This document shows, piece by piece, positions 34,940 through 44,115 of a stretch of DNA of 64,000 bases. Under the pieces are notes generated by a model, which searched no databases, was not told the origin of the DNA, and saw nothing but the letters and a program-made list of their open reading frames with translations. The DNA comes from Sporosarcina sp. FSL K6-2383 (GTDB lineage: Bacteria; Bacillota; Bacilli; Bacillales_A; Planococcaceae). How positions within the stretch are numbered: position 1 is the stretch's first letter; the number at the start of each line of letters is the position of its first letter. The stretch lies in the NCBI RefSeq assembly GCF_038618305.1, contig NZ_CP152017.1, positions 2,085,501 to 2,149,500 on the forward strand, written 5' to 3'. The position numbers were made by a program, and so were the translations under genes.

Positions 34940-35044
34940 TTTAACTTGCTTCAGCAGAAGTCTCCCACTTCCATAAGTGGCGGGATGAATGCTAAAATGC
35001 ATTCAATTCAGTGGGGGTTCAAACCTCGGCTGAATCAAGTTAAA
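34940..35044. repeat. Structured inverted-repeat element 1 between terD genes
   Basis: TTTAACTTGCTTCAGC (34940-34955) and GCTGAATCAAGTTAAA (35029-35044) are terminal inverted arms pairing at 15 of 16 bases. Inside are CCCACTT/AAGTGG plus GGG (34964-34984) and the perfect GAATGC/GCATTC hairpin (34987-35004). The RNA or single strand would fold as a multi-branched junction. There is no ORF. It begins 2 bases after the yceD stop. Confidence 0.65.
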
Positions 35045-35183
35045 GCCTCCGGCGGATGTCACAGATTTTGAAGGGAGTTAGGGAAAGGCAACCTAAGTTC
35101 ACCGCGTCCTGCGGTAAAGGTTGCATACTCGCATCCTGCGAGCACAAGCGCAATTCAAAATCTGGACGCAATTACGCCGAGGC
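35045..35183. repeat. Structured inverted-repeat element 2 between terD genes
   Basis: GCCTCCGGCGGATG... (from 35045) pairs imperfectly with ...ACGCCGAGGC (to 35183). Inside it AGATTTTGAA (35063-35072) pairs perfectly with TTCAAAATCT (35154-35163). Between them lie GCAACCT/AGGTTGC, ACCGC/GCGGT and CTCGCA/TGCGAG hairpins; the last two share the loop core TCC. It abuts element 1 with no gap. Together they occupy nearly the whole yceD-yceE gap. Confidence 0.65.
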
Positions 35184-35240
35184 GTGATTGATAAAAGGTC
35201 ATCAAAAATGTTTGCATAAATAGAAGGAGAGATATCACTT

Positions 35241-35819
35241 ATGGCAATTCAATTAAGTAAAGGTCAGCGCATAGACTTAACAAAAAATGATCCTACTTTA
35301 CAAAAAATTGGTATCGGCTTAGGCTGGGATGTTAAACAATTCGATGGCGGGCAAGATTTTGACCTCGATGCATCTGCATTTTTGTTAAATACGACTGGAA
35401 AATGTCGTTCTGAACTAGATTTTATTTTCTATAATAATTTGAAAAGCGTTGAGGGCTCTGTTGTTCACGCGGGTGATAATCGAACTGGTGAGGGAGATGG
35501 TGATGACGAGTATATTAGCGTCGTTCTGTCAAAAGTGCCACAAGATGTCGATAAAGTGGCGATTACAGTAACGATTCACGATGCAGAACTACGCCGTCAA
35601 AATTTCGGTCAAATTTCGAATGCCTATGTTCGACTTGTGAATGAAGATACGGGAGCGGAAGTACTTCGCTATGATCTTGGTGAAGACTTTAGTGTTGAAA
35701 CGGCAGTCGTATTTTGTGAAGTGTACAGGCATGCGAATGATTGGAAATTTAATGCAGTTGGGTCAGGCTATCAAGGTGGACTGCAATCTTTAGTTCATGC
35801 TTACGGACTGGATGCATAA
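35241..35819 (+). CDS. yceE: TerD-family protein, YceE type
   Basis: This 192-residue canonical TerD has AIQLSKGQRIDLTKNDPTLQ, the calcium-binding FDLDASAFLLNTTG, HAGDNRTGEGDGDDEYI and [17 protein letters not shown]. It is closely related to the YceD paralogue upstream. GAAGGAGAG lies upstream. It is separated from yceD by 300 bases of structured repeat rather than by a promoter that I can identify, so readthrough or processing is probably involved. Confidence 0.93.
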   Translation: MAIQLSKGQRIDLTKNDPTLQKIGIGLGWDVKQFDGGQDFDLDASAFLLNTTGKCRSELDFIFYNNLKSVEGSVVHAGDNRTGEGDGDDEYISVVLSKVPQDVDKVAITVTIHDAELRRQNFGQISNAYVRLVNEDTGAEVLRYDLGEDFSVETAVVFCEVYRHANDWKFNAVGSGYQGGLQSLVHAYGLDA

Positions 35820-35830
35820 GGAATGTAATG

Positions 35831-35852
35831 CTAGAGGGCACAACCCCTCTAG
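35831..35852 (+). terminator. Hairpin between yceE and yceF
   Basis: CTAGAGGG (35831-35838) and CCCTCTAG (35845-35852) are perfect arms, followed by TTAAATTT. It may be a partial attenuator or an mRNA stabiliser within the operon. Confidence 0.45.
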
Positions 35853-35885
35853 TTAAATTTGGAATTTTTTTGGAGGAAACTGAAA

Positions 35886-36689
35886 TTGGATGTTATTAAT
35901 GAGATATTAAGTACGTATGCCTTATTTTTTGATTTTGCTCATTGGGTAGAGGTATTATCGGACCCAGTCAGTTGGGGGCTTATTGGTACATTAATCATTA
36001 TTGAAGGATTGTTATCAGCAGATAACGCACTTGTTTTAGCTGTATTAGTTAAACACCTACCAGAGAAACAGCGTAAGAAAGCCCTGATGTATGGTATGTT
36101 TGGTGCTTATTTCTTCCGTTTTGTCTTCATAGGGGTTGGTGTCTATCTTGTTAAATTCACATTCATTAAAGTCTTGGGTGCTGCCTATCTAGCTTGGATT
36201 GTTATTTCCCACTTCCGAAATAAGGCTGCGGACGAGGACGAAGGTAAAGAGTTTAACAAAAAATCTTGGATGGTTCGTGTATTTGGTACGTTTTGGGCAA
36301 CTGTTGTTTCAGTTGAGCTGATGGATATTGCATTTTCTGTGGATTCAATCTTAGCTGCATTTGCTGTATCCGAAGAAGTTTGGGTGCTATTAGTCGGTGG
36401 TATGCTTGGAATTCTCATGATGCGTACAATCGCCGGGGTATTCTTAACATTGATTGAAAAGGTGCCTGAGCTTGAAAGCACCGCGTTTATCTTAATTGGA
36501 ATTATATCAGCGAAAATGTTTGCTGGTGCGTTTGGCTATGATCTTCATCATTATGCATTCTTCGCAATTCTAATCTTCGCATTTGCGGCAACTTTTGTTG
36601 TTCATTTTATCAATAAAAAGAAAGCACAAAATGAGATCACAGTTGTTACGCAAGAAACAACTGCAACAAAAGAGGAAAATGAAAAATAA
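35886..36689 (+). CDS. yceF: TerC-family integral membrane protein
   Basis: This 267-residue protein has about seven membrane segments. It includes the TerC signature LIIIEGLLSADNALVLAVLV and SVELMDIAFSVDSILAAFAV, with acidic residues buried in helices, and a charged C-terminal tail. TerC proteins are linked to metal (Mn) export and protein-secretion-associated metalation. The start is TTG at 35886 with TTGGAGGAAAC 5 bases upstream; the frame is open further but lacks a better site. A terminator follows, dividing the operon. Confidence 0.92.
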   Translation: MDVINEILSTYALFFDFAHWVEVLSDPVSWGLIGTLIIIEGLLSADNALVLAVLVKHLPEKQRKKALMYGMFGAYFFRFVFIGVGVYLVKFTFIKVLGAAYLAWIVISHFRNKAADEDEGKEFNKKSWMVRVFGTFWATVVSVELMDIAFSVDSILAAFAVSEEVWVLLVGGMLGILMMRTIAGVFLTLIEKVPELESTAFILIGIISAKMFAGAFGYDLHHYAFFAILIFAFAATFVVHFINKKKAQNEITVVTQETTATKEENEK

Positions 36690-36703
36690 TATTTTTTTAA
36701 ACT

Positions 36704-36733
36704 GGCTACTGTACAAGCAGTAGCCCTTTTTTA
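36704..36733 (+). terminator. Terminator between terC and the biosynthetic module
   Basis: GGCTACTG (36704-36711) and CAGTAGCC (36718-36725) are perfect arms, followed by CTTTTTTATT. I found no strong promoter in the 45 bases after it, so partial readthrough may set the dose of the downstream genes. Confidence 0.75.
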
Positions 36734-36779
36734 TTAATTGAAGTGAAAGCGGTTAACATACTTGCGAGAGGGGATAAAT

Positions 36780-37991
36780 ATGAAACACTTTGATTACGAA
36801 ACACTTGAAAGAAGACAAGAGATTTTCTTTCAAGAGCCAGAGCATTTTACAAAATTCACAGACAGGGAAACGCTTTCTTATGCGCTCGGTGCAACACTTT
36901 ATATGCCTGCTTTAAAAAAGAGCATCGCCCAGGATTTAATTGACAAAAAGCTTGCTGAACTTACGTCAATGGTGATCGACTTGGAAGATGCCGTGGGGGA
37001 CGATCAGCTGCAGGAGGCAGAGCGTAATCTGTTTGATCAAATCCAAATACTATCTGACGCCCTCGACAAACAATTGATTACGATTGACGATTTACCACTC
37101 ATTTTTGTACGTCTTAGAAGTCCAGAGCAAATGCAACGAATAACAACAGAGCTTGGAAACTATCAACGTGTATTAACAGGTTATGTTTTTCCAAAGTTTT
37201 CTTATGAAACTGGAAAAAAATACTTAGCCATCCTCGAAGCAAACAACCGTGATGGCATGTTGCTATACGGTATGCCTATTTTAGAATCCTCTGACATTAT
37301 CTACAAGGAAACCAGAATTGCAACGTTATTGAAGCTGAAGGAATTAATAGACGCCTACCGGGACTATATTCTAAATGTTCGCATAGGAGCTACTGATTTT
37401 TGTGGTCTATTTGGCATTCGCAGAAATGTGGATACGACGATTTATGATGTTGCGTTAATACGAGATTGTTTAACGGATATCCTGAATCTATTTAACCGAC
37501 AAGAAAGCGGCTATATCGTTTCGGGCCCTGTATGGGAATACTTTTCGAAGGATCAACGCATTTTGAAATCGAAACTTCGTATGACGCCTTTCCAAGATCG
37601 CTATGGAAGAACGGGGATGCAAAAACGCACAGAAATAATCAATCATTATATCGATGGTTTGATCAACGAAGTGTTATTAGATCGTTTGAACGGTATCGTT
37701 GGGAAAACAGTTATTCACCCGTCTCATATTAAAACAGTGCACTCACTGTACACGGTTAGCCATGAAGAGTACTCGGACGCATTGAGTATTATTGCAAACA
37801 GTGAAGGTCAATTAGGTGTGTTAAAAAGTCAATACAATAATAAAATGAATGAAATGAAGCCACATTTGTATTGGGCAAAACGAATACTGCTACAGGCACG
37901 GATTTTTGGCGTTTATAATGAAGACCAAGATTTTACAAGCCTTATTATGGATACACAGCTTGAAGAGGAATTTTACGAGGTGAAGGTATGA
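36780..37991 (+). CDS. HpcH/HpaI aldolase (citrate-lyase beta-like) of Ter module
   Basis: This 403-residue protein belongs to the CitE/HpcH aldolase superfamily. ALGATLYMPALKKSIAQDLI, LTSMVIDLEDAVGDDQLQEA (the metal-binding E-D-A-V motif) and VLTGYVFPKFSYETG fit the family. NVRIGATDFCGLFGIRRNVD and GKTVIHPSHIKTVHSLYTVS complete it. Enzymes of this fold make or break C-C bonds next to a carboxylate. In Ter-linked clusters this gene is predicted to start synthesis of an unknown metabolite. GAGAGGGG lies 6 bases before the ATG at 36780. It overlaps the next gene by 4 bases. Confidence 0.88.
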   Translation: MKHFDYETLERRQEIFFQEPEHFTKFTDRETLSYALGATLYMPALKKSIAQDLIDKKLAELTSMVIDLEDAVGDDQLQEAERNLFDQIQILSDALDKQLITIDDLPLIFVRLRSPEQMQRITTELGNYQRVLTGYVFPKFSYETGKKYLAILEANNRDGMLLYGMPILESSDIIYKETRIATLLKLKELIDAYRDYILNVRIGATDFCGLFGIRRNVDTTIYDVALIRDCLTDILNLFNRQESGYIVSGPVWEYFSKDQRILKSKLRMTPFQDRYGRTGMQKRTEIINHYIDGLINEVLLDRLNGIVGKTVIHPSHIKTVHSLYTVSHEEYSDALSIIANSEGQLGVLKSQYNNKMNEMKPHLYWAKRILLQARIFGVYNEDQDFTSLIMDTQLEEEFYEVKV

Positions 37992-39367
37992 CATCGAGCA
38001 TTCTTGCAACAAAAGCCACTTATCATGTATTGGATGACTTAACAGTTGAAGTGGCGGTTCATAAAAATCCATATCATTTCCCATTAGATGAGCTATTTCA
38101 AATGGCGACCCGTATTAATAAAAAAAGAAGTTTTCTGTTTGTTAGTAAAGTACTCGGAAAGCATCTCGCCGTCAATCCACATATCCCGTTGCTAGTTGGC
38201 AGTCTCCTAGCGATGCGTTATCAGGAAGTCGTTCACGGGATTCAAGACCCTCGCGCTTCGGGAATTGCGCAAGCCATTCAGACAAATGAGCAAACAGATC
38301 AGCTACTACAATTGCTTCGCGATGAACCAATCCCTTTGTTAAAGCCTACTACATTCGTTGGTTTTGCAGAAACAGCTACTGCTCTTGGTCATGCCGTCTT
38401 TAGTACATTTGAAAATAATGCGAAATATATACACACGACGAGGGAGCAAATCAATGAACGTCCTTCTGTAATCAACTTTGAAGAAGAGCATTCACATGCT
38501 ACGAGTCACCGGGTTTATGCACGTGACGCACGTTTTTTTCAGGACGATAGTGAAGTTGTATTAGTGGACGATGAAATTACAACAGGAAAGACTGCTATCA
38601 ATATTATTCAAACAATTGTCGCTGCATACCCATTGAAAAAAGTCTTTACGGTTGTCTCAATTTTGGATTGGCGTTCTATTGAACATCGTCAAAGATATCG
38701 CCAGTTGGAGAAAGAATTAGATATTACCATTCATGCAGTTACGCTAATAGATGGAACTATTTCTGTTACGGGGCAGCCTGTTTTAACTGAAGATGTTGCT
38801 GAGGAAGTTATGGAAAGTGTCCCGAGGATTACTTATTTGTCGATGAATGATTATTTAAACCCTGATCTTATAGAAAATGTGACGTCAATTTGCGTAAATA
38901 GTCGCCGAAATGATGCACCTTACTTAGCAATGACAGGACGATTTGGTCATACAATTGAGGAGGATCGCTTATTTCATCAACAGCTTCAGCTGGTAGCGAG
39001 CGAACTAAAGGGACGACGCAAAGGAGCTAAGACGTTAGTTATCGGAACTGGGGAATTCATGTATGTACCCATGCAGGTTGCCTCTTCTATGGGACCGAAT
39101 GTCTATTTTCAAGCGACGACTCGCAGTCCGATTCATCCAACAGTTAAAAAAGACTATACAATCCGGAATAAATTTGTTTTTGATAGCCCAGAAAATGCAG
39201 GTTTGACAAATTATTTATACAATATTACAGCGAATCAGTATGATGAATTATTTGTTTTTGCAGAAAGAATATCGAAGAAAAATGAATTTGACTCATTGCT
39301 GAAAGAATTAAAGAAAACAGAGATTTCGCATATTACAATTGTCACTATGACAGAGCCAATAATATAG
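37988..39367 (+). CDS. Phosphoribosyltransferase-domain protein with TRSP-type C-terminus
   Basis: This 459-residue protein has a PRPP-binding motif EVVLVDDEITTGKTAINII near residue 190, the hallmark of type I phosphoribosyltransferases. FVGFAETATALGHAVFSTFE lies upstream and a second domain of about 150 residues follows, with YLAMTGRFGHTIEEDRLFH, TLVIGTGEFMYVPMQVASSM and TTRSPIHPTVKKDYTI. This matches the PRTase_2/TRSP architecture seen only in Ter-linked and related gene clusters. It probably attaches a ribosyl phosphate to an unknown base-like group. It overlaps the aldolase by 4 bases (translational coupling). Confidence 0.85.
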   Translation: MTSSILATKATYHVLDDLTVEVAVHKNPYHFPLDELFQMATRINKKRSFLFVSKVLGKHLAVNPHIPLLVGSLLAMRYQEVVHGIQDPRASGIAQAIQTNEQTDQLLQLLRDEPIPLLKPTTFVGFAETATALGHAVFSTFENNAKYIHTTREQINERPSVINFEEEHSHATSHRVYARDARFFQDDSEVVLVDDEITTGKTAINIIQTIVAAYPLKKVFTVVSILDWRSIEHRQRYRQLEKELDITIHAVTLIDGTISVTGQPVLTEDVAEEVMESVPRITYLSMNDYLNPDLIENVTSICVNSRRNDAPYLAMTGRFGHTIEEDRLFHQQLQLVASELKGRRKGAKTLVIGTGEFMYVPMQVASSMGPNVYFQATTRSPIHPTVKKDYTIRNKFVFDSPENAGLTNYLYNITANQYDELFVFAERISKKNEFDSLLKELKKTEISHITIVTMTEPII

Positions 39368-39383
39368 AAAGGAGAGAAAATAG

Positions 39384-40493
39384 ATGCTGACATCTAAAGT
39401 GAAGCCGGACAAGATGGGAAGTTACAACTCGGATGATGTTATTTTTTTACTCCGTGATATTGGCCAGTATGTCATGGAAAAAAATACAGAGGAACGGGAA
39501 GGTCTTATTCAAACAGGCACGCATTATTCAGAAATGCTCCCTGTTGAATATCAACCGACGCAAGATTATATTACCTTGTTTCACAGTACATTAGACATGT
39601 ATGCAAACCGAATTGGGATTGCCGTTGGTGTAGTTGCAGAGCAGATACGAGAACGCAATGGCTTAGAGCAGTTGGTAATTGTTAGCCTTGCAAGAGCAGG
39701 AACACCGATTGGGGTGCTTATCAAAAGATATTTCCGCTTCAAGTATGGGATTTCTATCCCACATTACTCGATTTCTATTATTAGAGGACGAGGGATTGAT
39801 GAAACGGCTATCCAGTATATTTTCGAGCATCATCCGGGTGCGAAAATTCAGTTTGTCGATGGCTGGACAGGTAAAGGTGCGATTACGAGTGAATTAGAGC
39901 AAGCTTGTTTGCGCTATAACGCGACCCACCCTGATAAAATAGATGGAAATTTAGCTGTATTAGCCGATCCTGGACATTGTGTCAGTATTTACGGAACGAG
40001 GGATGATTTTTTAATCCCATCTGCGTGTTTAAATTCAACCGTTTCTGGGCTAGTCAGCCGAACTGTCTTAAATTATAATTTTATGGAGAAGGGTGATTTT
40101 CACGGCGCTAAATATTACGAGGAATTAGCAGGTGTGGATGTATCGAACTTGTATGTCGATGTGATTGAACGGACGTTTGCTGACGTGCAGCAAGCTGTTG
40201 AAAAAACATTAGCGTCTATCACGCAAGAGAATTCACGGCCATCGTGGCTAGGCATACAATCTGTTGAACGAATCCAAGAGGAATTCGATATTGATAATCA
40301 ACATTTCATCAAACCAGGGATTGGGGAAACGACACGTGTGTTATTGCGCAGAGTGCCGTGGAAAATCTTAGTCAATCCCAACTTTTCCAGTGATTTAACA
40401 CATATTTTACTTCTTGCTAAAGATCGTAACGTCCCTGTTGAAGAATTTACGGAAATGTCGTATTCTTGTTGCGGCATTATTAAAGAGTTGTAA
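39384..40493 (+). CDS. StiP-type PRTase-like protein with C-terminal PELOTA-like domain
   Basis: This 369-residue protein belongs to the PRTase_1 family (PF11202, sometimes named StiP cysteine protease). IVSLARAGTPIGVLIKRYFR resembles the PRTase nucleotide-sugar loop, with IQFVDGWTGKGAITSELEQA as the PRPP loop and NLAVLADPGHCVSIYGTRDD following. The last 60 residues (ETTRVLLRRVPWKILVNPNF to the end) look like the PELOTA RNA-binding fold, a fusion known from Ter clusters. Whether it acts on a nucleotide, RNA or protein is not established. AAGGAGAG lies upstream. Confidence 0.82.
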   Translation: MLTSKVKPDKMGSYNSDDVIFLLRDIGQYVMEKNTEEREGLIQTGTHYSEMLPVEYQPTQDYITLFHSTLDMYANRIGIAVGVVAEQIRERNGLEQLVIVSLARAGTPIGVLIKRYFRFKYGISIPHYSISIIRGRGIDETAIQYIFEHHPGAKIQFVDGWTGKGAITSELEQACLRYNATHPDKIDGNLAVLADPGHCVSIYGTRDDFLIPSACLNSTVSGLVSRTVLNYNFMEKGDFHGAKYYEELAGVDVSNLYVDVIERTFADVQQAVEKTLASITQENSRPSWLGIQSVERIQEEFDIDNQHFIKPGIGETTRVLLRRVPWKILVNPNFSSDLTHILLLAKDRNVPVEEFTEMSYSCCGIIKEL

Positions 40494-40506
40494 AGGTAGT
40501 GTAGCT

Positions 40507-41310
40507 TTGATTTTATTTACATCTGATTTAGATCGAACTTTACTTTATTCAGTGAGTATGATGAAAAAATATCCGATTGATGATATCGTTACGGCTGTTG
40601 AATATAAAGGTGAAAAAGCAATTAGTTTTATGTCGCAGTATTCTATTGAAAAACTCTCACAGTTTCATGAAAATCATCTATTTGTACCTGTTACGACAAG
40701 GGCCATTTATCAATACGAACGAATTGCAGCTTTTCAGCAATGGCTTCAACCGAAATATGCCATTATGAGCAATGGTGGAACTATTCAAGTGGATGGCCAA
40801 CTAGATATCGAATGGGGCCGAAAGATTCAAGAAAAAATAACTACAACCTCTGTTTCAAAAGAAGATTTTTTACAGCTATTTGCTGAAATACGTCATAATG
40901 ACTGGGTCTTAAAAGAACATGTGGTTGATGAGTTTTTTTATATGTTCCACATCAATGAACAAAACGTTCCTTTTGGAGAGCTCATCGACTTTGAAAGAAA
41001 ACTGGCTACGATTGGCTGGAAACTGTTTCTACAAGGTAGAAAACTATATTTCCTTCCGATTCAACTAAACAAAGCATCGGCAGTGACGTATCTGAAAAGT
41101 TGTGTGGATTATGACATACATGTTGCGGCAGGAGATTCATTGATGGATTATGATATGCTTAGACAAGCAGGAATTAGCTACAGCCCAGCTCATGGAGAAT
41201 TGTTTAGGCAGTACGGCGATGATTCGATGGTGACTTGGTTGAAAGGTAAAGGGGCTAATTCTGCGGATGAACTACTTAGACAGCTTTTACAAATGACAAT
41301 ACAGAAGTAA
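40507..41310 (+). CDS. HAD-family phosphatase of Ter module
   Basis: This 267-residue protein has HAD motif I near its start (LFTSDLDRTLLYSVSMM, D-x-D-x-T) and motif IV VAAGDSLMDYDMLRQAG, with a Cof-like cap between them. It is predicted to remove a phosphate from an intermediate of the cluster's product. I start it at TTG 40507 (AAAGG 9 bases upstream). The open frame reaches 40414 but overlaps the StiP-like gene, so the longer form is unlikely. The stop of the upstream gene lies 14 bases before. Confidence 0.82.
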   Translation: MILFTSDLDRTLLYSVSMMKKYPIDDIVTAVEYKGEKAISFMSQYSIEKLSQFHENHLFVPVTTRAIYQYERIAAFQQWLQPKYAIMSNGGTIQVDGQLDIEWGRKIQEKITTTSVSKEDFLQLFAEIRHNDWVLKEHVVDEFFYMFHINEQNVPFGELIDFERKLATIGWKLFLQGRKLYFLPIQLNKASAVTYLKSCVDYDIHVAAGDSLMDYDMLRQAGISYSPAHGELFRQYGDDSMVTWLKGKGANSADELLRQLLQMTIQK

Positions 41311-41342
41311 GCGTTATGTCTCTGAGGAAGGGAGGGCGTTAG

Positions 41343-42968
41343 GTGAGCAATTTGCAAATAGAACCTATTTTATATACTTCAACAACGGATTGGTTGGCTG
41401 TGTTTATTGCCACTGTAGGAGATCGACCATCCTATGTTGTGGATGACTCGACTTTTCGGTTTAACAGAATAGGACTTCGCGTTTTAGGTGTTCCTTTAGT
41501 GGAGGATGAATATTATAATTCTTTATTTGATATGCATCACAAGCCCTTCATTCACGTGCTGAGCGAGGAGTTAGATAAAACCATTGAAACACAGGATTTT
41601 CAAGCGATCCAGGAAATTCTTCAAATGCATCAAAAAGAACCGAAGGGTTTGTCGATTAATCGACTCATTGCATTTATGTATGGCAAAAACTTAATCCCAA
41701 AACATAAGGACCCTGCGATTAACCGCCATGTGCAATTATCGACAATAAAAGTCGTTAATCATTTCCAACAGCATCAAAATAGTGGCTTGCAGTCGCCAGA
41801 GTTTCGCCGGTTTTTGATAGATATTGTCAAGTGGTTAAAAAATCACTGGGAAAAGTGGTCTGAATCACTTGTCATAGGTGAAGATTTCCCCAAAGTTGTT
41901 TGGTACGGGGAGTTATCGAGCAGTCAACAATATTTTTTGCTGTTGTTAATGGAGTTCGGATGCGATGTAGTTATTTTTCATCCAGGAGCGCAGGATTCGT
42001 TTGCTGAAATAGATTCAGATAATCAATTTTCAGTCGTCTACAGCTATCCGGATAAAGGACAATTGCAGCCTTTTCCAACGCAAATTAGGGATCGTGAAAC
42101 CACTGTAGCGTATCGTGCTAATAAACAACTAGAAAAAATGATGAATGATCATCAGTCAGGTGTCTATAAGCCGTGGCAATTTAGGGAGTATATTCCCACT
42201 GCACTCACTTTGCGTATGACCTATGACGATATTTTTATTTATTCGAAAGAGAAGGCGATGATTCGACCTGATTTCAAAATCGAAGAAAATCGCGTGTCGA
42301 TCCCCGTTGTATTTGCCAAAATAAAGGGTGTATCAAGTGACCGGGATGATTACTGGGACCGGATGCATCAGCTGACAAATGAATCGAATGCGTTAAGCAT
42401 TTTGCAATTCCCTTATGCGACAACTACGAAAGCCAATTATCATTTTCATTATCAGCAGTCATTGGATCGTCAGGGGCTATTATCCCCTGAAAAAATGGTG
42501 AAAAGTAATTGGTGGCGTTACGGACATTTATATGCTGGCCTACAAAATGCCATTGCCTATACAATAAAAGAATGCTGTGAGCAGCCGAGGCTACATAAAT
42601 TGGATCACGAATCATTGTATGATTTACAGTTATTCATTTTTAAACAAGCAAGTATGCTATCAGAAGAAATTTTACAATTACTACAAGGATTTGATTATTC
42701 ACAAGAAGTGCCGCGACTTGTGTTATATAATATGGAGAACAATGGTGCACCATCGCGCGAAGATGCGGCCTTGCTATTATTCCTTAACCGGTTTGGTGTG
42801 GATATTATCCTTTATAACCCAGCTGGGCATACTGATATTGAAGAATATATAAACCCTGAAAATTACGATGTTCACTGGTTGGAGGATATGGTATTTGGTC
42901 AAGAATATCAGCAGTATCAACCGAAAGAACAATCAATATTTAAGAAATTCATTAAAAATATTTTTTGA
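41343..42968 (+). CDS. yceG: YceG-family component of Ter biosynthetic module
   Basis: This 541-residue protein matches B. subtilis YceG (Pfam YceG_bac, described as a putative component of a biosynthetic module). It has an N-terminal PILYTSTTDWLAVFIATVGD, a repeated pattern in which KVVWYGELSSSQQYFLLLLM in the middle resembles RLVLYNMENNGAPSREDAAL near the end, and VVIFHPGAQDSFAEI paralleling DIILYNPAGHTDIEEYI. The internal duplication suggests two related halves. Function unknown. The start is GTG at 41343 with GAAGGGAGGG upstream. Confidence 0.88.
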   Translation: MSNLQIEPILYTSTTDWLAVFIATVGDRPSYVVDDSTFRFNRIGLRVLGVPLVEDEYYNSLFDMHHKPFIHVLSEELDKTIETQDFQAIQEILQMHQKEPKGLSINRLIAFMYGKNLIPKHKDPAINRHVQLSTIKVVNHFQQHQNSGLQSPEFRRFLIDIVKWLKNHWEKWSESLVIGEDFPKVVWYGELSSSQQYFLLLLMEFGCDVVIFHPGAQDSFAEIDSDNQFSVVYSYPDKGQLQPFPTQIRDRETTVAYRANKQLEKMMNDHQSGVYKPWQFREYIPTALTLRMTYDDIFIYSKEKAMIRPDFKIEENRVSIPVVFAKIKGVSSDRDDYWDRMHQLTNESNALSILQFPYATTTKANYHFHYQQSLDRQGLLSPEKMVKSNWWRYGHLYAGLQNAIAYTIKECCEQPRLHKLDHESLYDLQLFIFKQASMLSEEILQLLQGFDYSQEVPRLVLYNMENNGAPSREDAALLLFLNRFGVDIILYNPAGHTDIEEYINPENYDVHWLEDMVFGQEYQQYQPKEQSIFKKFIKNIF

Positions 42969-42993
42969 TTATAAATAGATAGGAGATTTTATT

Positions 42994-44073
42994 ATGACGA
43001 TGCCAGTTGTACTGCAAAAAGAAGAGTTAAATGAACAATCTGCTAACGAATTGCGACTTCAAATGCGCCAAGAGCCACAGGTGTTACAAATTGTCAGCAA
43101 GATGGACATTCGAGATCAAACGGAATTGTTGTCACTAGGACGAGAGCCAGCAGATCGACTGTCACGCTTTTCTGATCGGATTTTAAACACGATGACGATG
43201 TCTAAATTAGATGACTCTGGTGAATTACTGAATCAGTTGGAGAAATTAATGAAGCGATTTGATCGCAATGAAATTACGAAAGACCCTAGCTTCTTCAATA
43301 AACTCTTTAAACGTGCTAAGCAACAGGCGGAAGCGATGTTTAAAAAGTATCAAACTTTGGGCGGCGAGATTGAAAAAATTCACGGTCAATTCGCCATTAT
43401 TGAAGAAGAACTAAAGCAATCCAATCGTGAGTTAGAAGGTCTTTATGCGGAAGATGTTGAATACTATTTCGAATTAGAGAAATATGTAGTTGCGGCTGAA
43501 ATGAAGCTAGAAGAAGTTAATAATTCTTTAATCCCACACTGCCAGCAAAAAGTGGATAGTGGCGATCAAATGGCTCGCATGGAGCTTGAAAATTTAGTAG
43601 GTGTCAAAGAACTATTAGAGCGTAAAATTGATGATTTAGAAAAGGCGCGAATGGTAGCCGTTATTGCTGCTCCTCAAATTAAAACAATGCAAAGAGGGAA
43701 TAATGATTTAGTCGCTAAGATCAATAGTGCTTTCGTAACGACGATTCCGATTTTTAAAATGGGAATTATTAATACGGTTAGCGCTAAGCGTCAAAAAGTA
43801 CATTCCGATTCTTTAAATGCCTTTGAAGACCGAGCCAACCAGATGCTACAGGATGTTACAAGTGATATTATGAAACAAAGCGTTGAAATCGCTCAACGTT
43901 CGGGTAGTGCCAGCATTAAAATGGAAACAATCGAAAACATGTGGGATACCATTGTTTCGGGTATTGATGAATATAAAAAAGTAAAAGAAGAACAATCGAT
44001 GCAACGAATTGAGGATCGCAAGCGTTTAGAAACATTACGTGAGGACGCAAAAAAAGTATTATCTATGAATTAA
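42994..44073 (+). CDS. yceH: Toxic anion resistance protein TelA
   Basis: This 359-residue TelA/KlaA-family protein (PF05816) is almost entirely helical with long coiled-coil stretches (about residues 95-250). DILDKLEKLM-type heptads and IEKIHGQFAIIEEELKQSNR are visible. The conserved NKLFKRAKQQAEAMFKKYQT and FKMGIINTVSAKRQKVHSDS fit the family. TelA proteins accompany Ter systems and confer tellurite or bacteriocin tolerance by an unknown mechanism. TAGGAG lies upstream. Confidence 0.93.
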   Translation: MTMPVVLQKEELNEQSANELRLQMRQEPQVLQIVSKMDIRDQTELLSLGREPADRLSRFSDRILNTMTMSKLDDSGELLNQLEKLMKRFDRNEITKDPSFFNKLFKRAKQQAEAMFKKYQTLGGEIEKIHGQFAIIEEELKQSNRELEGLYAEDVEYYFELEKYVVAAEMKLEEVNNSLIPHCQQKVDSGDQMARMELENLVGVKELLERKIDDLEKARMVAVIAAPQIKTMQRGNNDLVAKINSAFVTTIPIFKMGIINTVSAKRQKVHSDSLNAFEDRANQMLQDVTSDIMKQSVEIAQRSGSASIKMETIENMWDTIVSGIDEYKKVKEEQSMQRIEDRKRLETLREDAKKVLSMN

Positions 44074-44115
44074 TCAAATTTCGAGTATAATAAAGAAACA
44101 ATGGGGGGATATACA

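Noticed and set aside
34940..35044. Guide-RNA-like right end of an IS200/IS605 element
   Set aside because: The hairpins resemble such ends in style, but no TnpA or TnpB gene or remnant is in the window, so the link is unsupported.
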